Assembly: GCF_946408925.1 (NCBI RefSeq)
Contig: NZ_CAMJUE010000016.1
Span: 1-35,076, forward strand
Length of the DNA: 35,076 nt
Reading direction: 5' to 3'
Source: an uncultured Methanobrevibacter sp.
GTDB taxonomy: Archaea; Methanobacteriota; Methanobacteria; Methanobacteriales; Methanobacteriaceae
The notes under the pieces are model-generated. The model was not told the DNA's origin, made no database searches, and worked only from the letters and a program-made list of their open reading frames with translations. The position numbers were made by a program, and so were the translations under genes. Of the stretch, positions 8,074-15,780 are shown in pieces (the stretch's first letter is position 1; every line of letters starts with the position of its first letter).

Positions 8074-9852
8074 TTATAAGAAATTAACCCCCGCATAATA
8101 TGCCAAAGATAATAGCATTACAATCACTACAAAAATAGCATATTTTTTATTATAAGATGTAGGAGTTGAAGTTTTTTCCTCGTTAAGTTTGACGATTAAT
8201 AAATTTGGATGATTATCTCGAACAGTTATTGTTCCCGTATATTTCTCATAACCTAATTTATCAACTTCGTATCTGTATCTACCTAAAGGCAGATCATTTA
8301 TTGTGCAATCCCCTGAAATGTCTGTAACTTTTTCATAATGTTTTCCCGTTTCGATATTAGTCAAGGACACTGTTGCAACTATTCTCTCTCCACTGGAAGA
8401 TTTAACGGATATATCAACACTGGCTGTGGATTTAGAAGTTTTTCCTTCTTTTTTAAGAGTTAACTTTTCCAATTTCATTCCATCACTAAGAGTTACTTTT
8501 CCCTCATAGGTCACATATCCGATTTTTCTTGCAGTATATGAATATTCACCCTCAGACAAATCTTTTATACTACATTCACCATAATCATCAGTTTCCAGAT
8601 AGTTTACGCTTCCAGTGTCGGAATTAGTTAAAATAACATCAACATTACTTAAACGAGCTCCGTCTTCATCAACAATTGAGAAATTAAGGGTGAGTGAACC
8701 TTCAAAAGATTCGAAAGTATTGATATCAGAACTGATTCTGCCTACCAAATCACTGTCTGTTGCATATTCCCGTAATTTTTTAAGCAAATCAAGGAATTTA
8801 TTGAAATTATCCTCATCAATTATTTTTAATAAAACCAACTCGGACTGTGCAGGAATCCTATTATATAAAAGATAACAGGTGGAATTTAACAGATTATTTG
8901 CATATGTATCACCTTTTAGTGAAGTGCTCAAAACAGACAAGTAAGGCAATACCTCATCACTATACTCAAATAATAAATTAAATTTATCTTTAATATCTTC
9001 AGCTGATTCAAAAGACTTTTCGAATGATTTTTTATTTTGATTGACCAATTCATCAAGGGCATTAACAATTTTGGAAGAAACCTTACTTTTATCTGATTCA
9101 TCAAATGGAGAATCTGAAATATTATCAATGAATTTAGATACGTAATCTAATTTTCTCTTACCAATATTTGATGAACGCAATATTTTTTTGATGAACAGAT
9201 AATTAATATTCAACAAAGCAAACGGCAAATTTTCAAATATTTCATCGATATACTCCTCAGTCAACCGTGGATCATTTATATCATTCACTCTTTGCTTAAC
9301 ATAATTTTTAAAATTACTTGAATTGACAGTTTGATTCCAATAGTTTAAAGCCAAATCCAAATCTTCAAACAATTTCTTATTTCCTTTACCGTCCATGAAT
9401 CCATCTAAAGCCCTTACATGATATAAAACTGCCAGATTATGAATGGAAGTCATGTTCATAGTGCCTGAAGTTGAGGTATCTCCCCAATAGGAAATAGCTT
9501 TATTAAAATTATTTTCCTTTAAATAATCTGCAACTTCCTCATCAAGGTCACTGTCAAAAGATTTTGGCCAAAACCAAAAAATTTCATCAATCATTCTTGT
9601 TTTAACATTGGTTAAACGATTTTTTGCATCCTGATACTCATTATAGGAAGGTTCAGGTGAAACAGGCAATAAAAAATTCATGTTAGATTTATCGAAAACA
9701 CCTTTTAAAGGTTCAGTGTCACTGAAGTTTTTTCTTTGCTTATACCTGTCAATTCTAGTAATACGATTATCTATCTTCCTTCCTTTAGTTGTTATATCCA
9801 ATCCCAAAATTCTAAAACCGTTGGTTCTATAAATATTTTCTTTTACATCCAT
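8074..9852 (-). CDS. Tail-anchored J-like/carboxypeptidase-regulatory-like protein
   Basis: 592 residues with three parts. Residues about 7-40 (NIYRTNGFRILGLDITTKG, then IDNRI) resemble helices I-II of a J domain, the (Y/F)RxLGL pattern followed by a basic helix, but the HPD tripeptide is missing. A following segment AKNRLTNVKTRMIDEIFWFWP (about 76-96) leads into a helical middle region to about 380. Residues about 386-467 and 478-557 are two copies of a beta-sandwich repeat (ETDDYGECSIKDLSEGEYSY; TDISGDCTINDLPLGRYRY) like carboxypeptidase-regulatory or PEGA domains. One C-terminal membrane helix (about 570-590) ends the protein, so the bulk should face the cytosol. The ATG has a GAGGTGT ribosome site. 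It may recruit the operon's Hsp70 to the membrane; this is inferred. Confidence 0.75.
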   Translation of the reverse strand: MDVKENIYRTNGFRILGLDITTKGRKIDNRITRIDRYKQRKNFSDTEPLKGVFDKSNMNFLLPVSPEPSYNEYQDAKNRLTNVKTRMIDEIFWFWPKSFDSDLDEEVADYLKENNFNKAISYWGDTSTSGTMNMTSIHNLAVLYHVRALDGFMDGKGNKKLFEDLDLALNYWNQTVNSSNFKNYVKQRVNDINDPRLTEEYIDEIFENLPFALLNINYLFIKKILRSSNIGKRKLDYVSKFIDNISDSPFDESDKSKVSSKIVNALDELVNQNKKSFEKSFESAEDIKDKFNLLFEYSDEVLPYLSVLSTSLKGDTYANNLLNSTCYLLYNRIPAQSELVLLKIIDEDNFNKFLDLLKKLREYATDSDLVGRISSDINTFESFEGSLTLNFSIVDEDGARLSNVDVILTNSDTGSVNYLETDDYGECSIKDLSEGEYSYTARKIGYVTYEGKVTLSDGMKLEKLTLKKEGKTSKSTASVDISVKSSSGERIVATVSLTNIETGKHYEKVTDISGDCTINDLPLGRYRYEVDKLGYEKYTGTITVRDNHPNLLIVKLNEEKTSTPTSYNKKYAIFVVIVMLLSLAYYAGVNFL

Positions 9853-9862
9853 TAATTACACC

Positions 9863-11494
9863 TCACATAGATAATCCGCGCTTCCATAAAGACAATTTAC
9901 CTGAATATTCGGATTCAATTTCATTGTCTGAAAGGACTGCAAATTCCATCAGTCTTGCAATTTCAATTTTCTTAGAGTCATCCCATCTGTATTTTTTAAT
10001 TAATTTAAGGGATTCATCAACAATCTTATCAACATCACCTGTTTTCAAAATATCCATGAACGGGCGATACATTTCACCAATATATGAATAATCTTCCATT
10101 ATATCATTTAATGATTCAACAGCACTGTTTAAATCTTTATTTTCATATAAATCTGACAATAATGTCCATAATGAAATATATCCCTCATATTTATCATTAA
10201 ATTCAGGATTATATGCAATTGCTTCCTGTAAAAGGTCACAGGCAAGTGCATAATTAGGATTGTCCTGACTGTAAATCTTGAATGATTCACCCATCAATTT
10301 TTCATCAGGCATTTCGTCTTTCCATAATCTGAGACGGTAAGTGTATTTTTCACGCACATCGATGTTTTTAATAATTGCCTTTTCCAAGATTTCAATGGCA
10401 TCATCCAATCTGTTTTCCTGTTTTGCCAAACTGAAAGCCTCTGACAACAAATCTTCCATACTCTCAGTGAAATCCTGTTCAACGACTTTATCATCGTCAT
10501 CACTAACGGAACCTGATGAGGAAATCTGAGATGTGTAAATCACAGTGGTTTCATTAACCCCCAAATCATCTTCCATATAATCAGTTATGACCTTCAACAG
10601 TTCCCCTGAATCTTTATATCTTTCTTTCGGATTAACATAGAGACATTTTACTACAATGTCATCCAATTCAGAAGGAATATCTGAATTATAATAACTAGGA
10701 GGTTTTAAATCACCTTTCCATGGTTTTCCGAAAAACATATCGCCCATATCAAATTTTATAATGTCATAAGGGAAACGATTGGTTAACAATTGATAAAAAA
10801 TAACTCCAATTGCATAGATGTCACTCATTGTTGAAAAGTTCTTTTTGAAACATTCCGGAGCCATATAAAGTGGAGTTCCTGCAACTGAGAGGTTGTCAAA
10901 TGAACTGTCACTGTCCTTAGCATTGGCCAGACCGAAATCAGTGATTTTAATAAGTGGCTTGCCGTCCTCTATTTTCATCAATAGGTTTTGAGGCTTTATA
11001 TCCCTATGGATGATTTTAGGTTTATTTGTATGCAATACATCCAATCCCATTGTAATCTGTTTCATTATATCCAATGCTTCAATTGTAGGCATGATCTTGC
11101 CCCGGCTTTCAAAGGATTTCCAGTATTCCCATAAATCCCCCCCACGAACATATTCCATGACGAAATAAGCATATTTCTTATCCCTATCGTTTTTTAAGCC
11201 AAAATTGAAAAATCCCTTTTTGTCCTGTCCTGAAACTGAAATGATTCCCGCATCGTGCATACTGATAACATTCTTGTGCCTGATTAAGGTAGCGATTCTT
11301 GCCTCCTTAAAAATGTTATCGATGTCATTTACTGACAACGGCTGTTTGTTGATTTTCATTGCACGGCGGTCGTTTAAATAGACATGATTTACAAGATACA
11401 CATCGGCAAAACCACCATGCCCCAGGAATTTTTCAACCTCATATTGGCCTCTGAAAAATTCCTCAACCATACGTTCTACTTCACTTTGCATCAT
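9863..11494 (-). CDS. Hanks-type Ser/Thr protein kinase with C-terminal helical repeats
   Basis: 543 residues. The N-terminal kinase domain (about 15-305) has all catalytic motifs: Gly-rich loop LGHGGFADVYL (24-34), ATP-lysine K47, helix-C E64, HRDIKPQN (163-170), DFGLA (186-190), the activation loop with SVAGTPLYMAPE (203-214), and the SDIYAIGVIFYQLLT stretch. It should be active. The C-terminal ~210 residues contain TPR/Sel1-like helical repeats (LDDAIEILEKAII; ALACDLLQEAIAYNP; LNSAVESLNDIM) for protein binding. No membrane segment is present, unlike PASTA kinases. It lies between the Clp and J-like genes with 10-11 nt gaps and shares the operon with a PPP phosphatase. Its likely targets are the neighbouring chaperone proteins, which is inference. 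Confidence 0.93.
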   Translation of the reverse strand: MMQSEVERMVEEFFRGQYEVEKFLGHGGFADVYLVNHVYLNDRRAMKINKQPLSVNDIDNIFKEARIATLIRHKNVISMHDAGIISVSGQDKKGFFNFGLKNDRDKKYAYFVMEYVRGGDLWEYWKSFESRGKIMPTIEALDIMKQITMGLDVLHTNKPKIIHRDIKPQNLLMKIEDGKPLIKITDFGLANAKDSDSSFDNLSVAGTPLYMAPECFKKNFSTMSDIYAIGVIFYQLLTNRFPYDIIKFDMGDMFFGKPWKGDLKPPSYYNSDIPSELDDIVVKCLYVNPKERYKDSGELLKVITDYMEDDLGVNETTVIYTSQISSSGSVSDDDDKVVEQDFTESMEDLLSEAFSLAKQENRLDDAIEILEKAIIKNIDVREKYTYRLRLWKDEMPDEKLMGESFKIYSQDNPNYALACDLLQEAIAYNPEFNDKYEGYISLWTLLSDLYENKDLNSAVESLNDIMEDYSYIGEMYRPFMDILKTGDVDKIVDESLKLIKKYRWDDSKKIEIARLMEFAVLSDNEIESEYSGKLSLWKRGLSM

Positions 11495-11505
11495 ATTAAC
11501 ACCTT

Positions 11506-13803
11506 TTACTCCACTTTAAATTTTAATTCATTGCGAACAGCTGAAATTACAATAGTGTCGCCCTGTTTGACTTCCCTTCCAACTATCATGTCTGAAATTG
11601 GATACTCAACAAGCTTTTCAACTGTTCTTTTAAGATATCTGGCTCCAAAGTTTGCATTATATCCCTTGCTTACCAGATATTTATAGACAGATTTTTTAAC
11701 CTTAAGTTCAATGGATTTTTCTGAGGAAATGCGCTCTGACAAATCATCCACATATAATTTCACCAATGCCTCATGGTCTGATTTGGTCAATGCATTGAAA
11801 ATAATCACGTCATCAATTCTGTTTACCAGTTCAGGCCTCATCACCTGAGCCAAATTATCCAAAATATTGAGAGTGTTCATATCTTCCTGTGTTCCTCCAA
11901 ATGCAACGTTATAATCCTGTTTGGTTTCAAGCTGAATGTTTGAAGTCATTATGAAGATACAATTTTTGGCGTTTATTGTATTTCCCTTACCGTCTGTCAG
12001 ACGACCTTCATCGAATGCCTGGAGGAATACATCAAATATTTTAGGATGCGCCTTTTCAATTTCATCCAATAAAACTATTGAATAAGGATTGTTCTTGATA
12101 GCATTGGTTAAAAATCCGCCTTCATCATTACCTTTATATCCCGGAGGCGCACCGATCAACTTTGAAATGGAATGTTCTTCCTTATATTCAGACATGTCTA
12201 CCCTAATCAATGACTTTTCACTGTCAAAGAGGAATTTTGCCAAAGTTTTTGAGAAGAATGTCTTACCCACACCGGTAGGTCCCAAAAATAGGAACACTGC
12301 CAAAGGCTTGTCCGGATTGTTGATTCCTGCATAGGAATTTTTGATTCTCTTTGAAACCTTTTCAACGGCATGATCCTGACCGATTATTTTTGATTTAAGG
12401 AACTCCTCAATGCGCTGAGCCTTTTCAAATTGGGAAGATTCATCAGAAATAGGAACTCCAGTCCATTCAGACACCACAGTTCTTACATCCTCTTCACTCA
12501 CAATAGATTCAATATTCAATGAATTGGTAATATCAAGTTTAGGAATTAGTTTTCGAGAACATGCCTCATCTATTACATCCAATGCTTTATCAGGAAGGTT
12601 TCTATCGGTTATGTATCTTACAGACAGATTTACTGCTGCTTCAATTGCCTCATCGGAAATTGTGACATTATGATACTCCTCATAATTTTCCTTCAGTCCC
12701 TTAAGAATAAATAATGTATCTTCAGGAGTAGGTTCATCCAATACTACAGGCTGGAATCTTCTTTCAAAAGCAGGGTCTGTTTCAAAGTATTTGCGATATT
12801 CCTGCAAGGTGGTTGCACCTATCATTACAAGATCTCCATTTGCCAATGCAGGCTTTATAATATTTGAAGCATCAAGACTTCCGCTGCCTGAACCTGCACC
12901 CAATATTGTATGTATCTCATCAACAAACAGGATAACCTCCGGATTGTCCTTGGACTCGTTAACAAGCTTGGTTATCTTTTCTTCAAATTCTCCACGATAT
13001 TTGGTTCCGGCAACCAGTGAAGCCATGTTGATTTCAATAATCTGCTTATCTTTTAGGAAATCCTTCATGCTCCCGTCAGTTATCTTTATGGCCAAACCAT
13101 TTACCAGTGCGGTCTTACCTACACCAGGCTCACCGATAATAAGAGGATTGTTCTTTTTACGTTTATTTAATGTTCTTACAACCTGCAATAATTCCTCATC
13201 ACGACCAATTACAGGAGTCAGTTTACCTTCCTTGGCCAGTTCGGTTAAGTTAGTACCATATTTAACCAAAATACTATTTGATGAGAGCTTCAATTTTTTT
13301 GATTCAGGTTTAATGTCCAAATTAGTCTTCAGTTCTTCAAAATCAATTCCTTTTTCTTCAAAGAATGTTTTTATAATATCTGAAGGCTTGTTCAGCAATG
13401 CCTTTAGAAAGTGGATGCAGCGAACCTCATCGCTGTTTGTACTTTCTGCAATTTTACCTGCATCATCAAAAATCACCTTACAGGACTTTGATCTTGAAAC
13501 CATATGATTTTCAGGTTCAAAAGAACCGACTCCCTTCAATTCACGAATTCCACGGCGTATAGAAGTAGTATCCAAATTGAAGTCATCGAAAAATTCTTTT
13601 ATCTCATTGTTTTCATCTTTAATTAATTCTTCATATTCATCATTAAAATTTACCTTATTCTCTTTTATTAAAAATACCATTTTCTCCATACTGCATATTC
13701 CAATAAGCAGTTCATCTTCGGAAAAATATTCCTGCTTTAAACCGGCAGCTTCTGCAGAACCTAATTCCCAAGCCAAATATGCACATTTTGACAATCTTAC
13801 CAT
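11506..13803 (-). CDS. Two-ring Clp/Hsp100 AAA+ ATPase (ClpA/ClpC-like, no M-domain)
   Basis: 765 residues. The N-terminal ~165 residues resemble a Clp N-domain. AAA-1 has Walker A GEPGVGKT (224-231), pore loop GTKYRG (266-271), Walker B ILFVDE (291-296) and an arginine finger region ERRF (347-350). AAA-2 has Walker A GPTGVGKT (508-515), pore loop GYKG (555-558), Walker B IVLLDE (576-581) and sensor-2 residues near GARYLKR. Between the rings there is no long coiled-coil middle domain, so it is organised like ClpA or a short ClpC rather than ClpB. A VAFGG segment (633-637) lies roughly where ClpA has its ClpP-docking loop, but ClpP is not expected in this lineage. It probably unfolds or disaggregates proteins with the operon's Hsp70. 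Confidence 0.92.
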   Translation of the reverse strand: MVRLSKCAYLAWELGSAEAAGLKQEYFSEDELLIGICSMEKMVFLIKENKVNFNDEYEELIKDENNEIKEFFDDFNLDTTSIRRGIRELKGVGSFEPENHMVSRSKSCKVIFDDAGKIAESTNSDEVRCIHFLKALLNKPSDIIKTFFEEKGIDFEELKTNLDIKPESKKLKLSSNSILVKYGTNLTELAKEGKLTPVIGRDEELLQVVRTLNKRKKNNPLIIGEPGVGKTALVNGLAIKITDGSMKDFLKDKQIIEINMASLVAGTKYRGEFEEKITKLVNESKDNPEVILFVDEIHTILGAGSGSGSLDASNIIKPALANGDLVMIGATTLQEYRKYFETDPAFERRFQPVVLDEPTPEDTLFILKGLKENYEEYHNVTISDEAIEAAVNLSVRYITDRNLPDKALDVIDEACSRKLIPKLDITNSLNIESIVSEEDVRTVVSEWTGVPISDESSQFEKAQRIEEFLKSKIIGQDHAVEKVSKRIKNSYAGINNPDKPLAVFLFLGPTGVGKTFFSKTLAKFLFDSEKSLIRVDMSEYKEEHSISKLIGAPPGYKGNDEGGFLTNAIKNNPYSIVLLDEIEKAHPKIFDVFLQAFDEGRLTDGKGNTINAKNCIFIMTSNIQLETKQDYNVAFGGTQEDMNTLNILDNLAQVMRPELVNRIDDVIIFNALTKSDHEALVKLYVDDLSERISSEKSIELKVKKSVYKYLVSKGYNANFGARYLKRTVEKLVEYPISDMIVGREVKQGDTIVISAVRNELKFKVE

Positions 13804-13838
13804 ATCATAACCCCGAAAGATTTTTTTAACTTTAATAA

Positions 13839-13850
13839 TACATCGATGTA
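13839..13850. promoter_or_regulatory. 12-bp perfect palindrome upstream of the Clp gene
   Basis: TACATCGATGTA reads identically on both strands. It lies in the only appreciable gap (64 nt) near the top of the operon, 35 nt upstream of the Clp start codon. It could be an operator or a chance palindrome; no matching regulator is seen nearby. Confidence 0.35.
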
Positions 13851-13867
13851 AAAAACTTAATCTAAAA

Positions 13868-14233
13868 TTATGCTCTTATAAAAACCGCAAACAGACCAAC
13901 AAGTAATGAAACAATCAAACCTGTGATAATCGGACCCAAACCCAACATAGAATATGGGAAACCTATATTAGGACCAAGAATAATTGGGAATATGAAATTC
14001 ATTATTAAAAATACGACAACTATGGCCAAAAATAATCCGACTATTGCAGATGATTTTGAAATTGATGAATTTACCAAATTACTTGGTACCGCCGCAATAA
14101 TGATGTATAAGACCAATACTGAGAGAATAGTATCTCCCAGAAGGAAATGAACAATTGCAGCGAAAATTAATGCGAGAATAGTTGTATAAATAATTCCTCC
14201 AATTGTAGCACCTATTATTTCAGATTCATCCAT
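13868..14233 (-). CDS. Small hydrophobic membrane protein, first gene of chaperone operon
   Basis: 121 residues with about four membrane segments (GGIIYTTILALIFAAIVHFL, ILSVLVLYIIIAAVP, IVGLFLAIVVVFLIMNFIF, PIITGLIVSLLVGLFAVFI) and a short acidic N-terminus (MDESE). The ATG follows a near-perfect GGAGGTAAT ribosome site. I do not recognise a family. It is separated from the Clp gene by 64 nt on the same strand and probably heads the operon. Together with the tail-anchored J-like protein and the small membrane protein near the other end, it suggests that the module works at the membrane. Confidence 0.75.
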   Translation of the reverse strand: MDESEIIGATIGGIIYTTILALIFAAIVHFLLGDTILSVLVLYIIIAAVPSNLVNSSISKSSAIVGLFLAIVVVFLIMNFIFPIILGPNIGFPYSMLGLGPIITGLIVSLLVGLFAVFIRA

Positions 14234-14559
14234 AATATTACCTCCACATGATATAATATTAGTTAAAAAAATATTTAAGTTGAATAAAGCAATTACTTTA
14301 TAGAAGAATTTTTAATAATTTTTTATTAAAAAATTATAAATTAAACAATTATTAGGAAAAATGAGTTAATATTAAATATTTTCTAAGAATGGTCAGAAAA
14401 TGTTCACCCTCCCCCAAAAACTCAAAAAATTATTGAAATAAGTAAAAAAAGATTACTAAAAAAATCATGAAATTTTCAAAAAATATAATGATAAATGGTT
14501 TATACCTGCAAACATTAAAAAAATAATTGGAATACAAAAGTATCCCATAAACTTCAGAA
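14234..14559. promoter_or_regulatory. Intergenic region holding the presumed operon promoter
   Basis: 326 AT-rich bases without a gene. On the minus strand ACTTAAATAT (14271-14280) is a TATA-like box about 40 nt before the ATG at 14233. Next to it lies an inverted repeat, ATAAAG-N6-CTTTAT (14284-14301), where an archaeal activator could bind. Further out, AATTTTTTA-T-TAAAAAATT (14317-14335) is another inverted repeat but is simple AT-rich sequence. The left-pointing operon and the left-pointing acetyltransferase are the only neighbours. No other gene was seen. Confidence 0.4.
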
Positions 14560-15099
14560 TCATTCATCTATTCTTTTGATGAATCCGGCAGGATTTCCTG
14601 CATAAATGGAATTATCAGGAACATCCTTTGTTACAACACTTCCTGCACCAACAATAGAATTTTCCCCAATGGTTACTCCCGGAAGAATTGTTGAAGCAAT
14701 ACCAATCCAAGCGTTCTTTTTAATGTGAATTGGTTTAGCATATGTTCCGCTTCGATTTTCAGGATTGAAATCATGATTTAAAGTGGTTAGATTAACTTTA
14801 GGAGCAATAAAGACCCCATCTTCAATAGTTATGCCTCCACGGTCCATAAAAGTGCACAGTTGCTGGATAACAACACCTTTACCTATAGTTATGTTTTTGC
14901 CATAATCCACATAGAATGGAGGCATGAAAAAAACAGACTCATCAACATCTTTTCCAATAATTTTACTTAAATATTCAAGATTTTCCTCTTCTGTATGAAC
15001 TCCACTGTTAAGTTCACGGCAAAGATTCATTGTTTCCTTAATAATATCCAAAATCTGATTATAATCCGGATCATCAGTAGAAATCAATTCACCTGCCAA
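14560..15099 (-). CDS. Sugar O-acetyltransferase, LacA/NodL/Maa type (5' end clipped)
   Basis: 179 residues of left-handed beta-helix acetyltransferase. The N-terminal maltose acetyltransferase cap begins [15 protein letters not shown]. The hexapeptide coils then include [20 protein letters not shown], the catalytic region TTLNHDF with its His, [19 protein letters not shown], and the hallmark end [21 protein letters not shown]. It transfers acetyl from acetyl-CoA to a sugar or other hydroxyl. Family members normally start with about eight more residues before LAGEL. Here only a TTG start at 15099 is available, and an in-frame TGA lies just upstream. Homology seems to continue a few codons past it (FEREL), into sequence that then becomes an adhesin remnant on the other strand. 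No good ribosome site is visible, so it may be unexpressed. Confidence 0.75.
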   Translation of the reverse strand: MAGELISTDDPDYNQILDIIKETMNLCRELNSGVHTEEENLEYLSKIIGKDVDESVFFMPPFYVDYGKNITIGKGVVIQQLCTFMDRGGITIEDGVFIAPKVNLTTLNHDFNPENRSGTYAKPIHIKKNAWIGIASTILPGVTIGENSIVGAGSVVTKDVPDNSIYAGNPAGFIKRIDE

Positions 15100-15111
15100 T
15101 TCTCTTTCAAA

Positions 15112-15369
15112 AAGACTTTCAAAAAATCACTTAAAACCAAAAAATACACTGTAACTCTGAAAGATAATCAGAACAAAGCCATGAAAAACATTAAGGTCAC
15201 TATCAAGGTTAATAAGAAAACCTATACTGCCAAAACTAATGCCAAAGGTAAAGCAACCTTCAAAATTAAAAAACTGACCAAAAAAGGCAAATACAAGGCA
15301 ACAGTAACCTACAAAGGCAACAACTGCTACAACAAAGCAAACAAAAAAGTTAAAATAATACTCAAGTAA
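15112..15369 (+). pseudogene. C-terminal remnant of an adhesin-like protein
   Basis: An open frame ending at the TAA at 15367-15369 encodes about 85 residues typical of the lysine-rich Ig-like end of methanobacterial adhesins: KKYTVTLKDNQNKAMKNIKV, KKTYTAKTNAKGKATFKIKK, KGKYKATVTYKGNNCY. The same module ends the giant adhesin (15777 onward) and the short secreted protein at 32423-33415. There is no signal peptide, start codon or upstream adhesin sequence. To the left of about 15112 the DNA is the 5' end of the acetyltransferase on the other strand. It is the leftover of a deleted adhesin gene that kept its own terminator. Confidence 0.8.
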
Positions 15370-15398
15370 CTGTGTTTTACAGTTACTAACTTTTTTTT
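15365..15398 (+). terminator. Hairpin plus T-run after adhesin remnant
   Basis: Perfect 9-bp arms AGTAACTGT (15365-15373) and ACAGTTACT (15379-15387) around a GTTTT loop, followed by eight T (15391-15398). It overlaps the stop codon of the adhesin remnant. Confidence 0.75.
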
Positions 15399-15747
15399 AT
15401 TTTTTCATGATCAATTTCATCTACATGTATGTGGTGGCAACCTACTTTTTCACAGCAGAGATATCGAATAATACAATACTAATGTATTTTATCAACATGT
15501 AACTTATCAACTATAACAATTATTAACCATACTTTCAATTAAATTAATCTTTTCAATCAACTGTTTTTTCCTACTTGTAGAGTATATTTGTTGGCATAAC
15601 ATATGCAAATATTCATCTTATTTTTTAAAACATATTCAAATTTATTCGTATTTCATGATTGGTAAAAAGAATAACAATAGAATTAAATTTACAGAAAAAA
15701 ATTCAATTAAAGGCTATGGTTAAATAAGAGGATTCAAAAAGAGCACT
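15399..15747. other. Intergenic stretch, nothing recognised
   Basis: About 350 AT-rich bases between two convergent terminators. I see no open frame of note, no RNA gene and no clear repeat. It may be eroded sequence from the deleted adhesin gene's surroundings. Confidence 0.4.
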
Positions 15748-15780
15748 AAAAAAAATAGTATTAGGGAATAGATTCCCTAA
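15748..15780 (-). terminator. Terminator of the giant adhesin gene
   Basis: TTAGGGAAT (15761-15769), a 2-nt loop, then ATTCCCTAA (15772-15780): perfect 9-bp arms. On the minus strand this hairpin includes the TAG stop codon (15777-15779) and is followed by a run of eight T (A run 15748-15755 on the plus strand). Confidence 0.8.

Noticed and set aside
12791-13507. Long plus-strand open frame opposite the Clp gene
   Set aside because: It is the shadow of a strongly conserved ATPase. The composition is Ser/Leu-rich as expected for an antisense frame, with no start signal.
11506-13803. Assignment as ClpB
   Set aside because: The coiled-coil M-domain expected between the two ATPase rings of ClpB is absent, so a neutral Clp/Hsp100 name is used.
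2096-14233. Reading the chaperone/kinase operon as a phage-defence island
   Set aside because: No nuclease, NAD-consuming, pore-forming or nucleotide-signal effector was seen. Protein quality control explains the parts better, though defence is not excluded.
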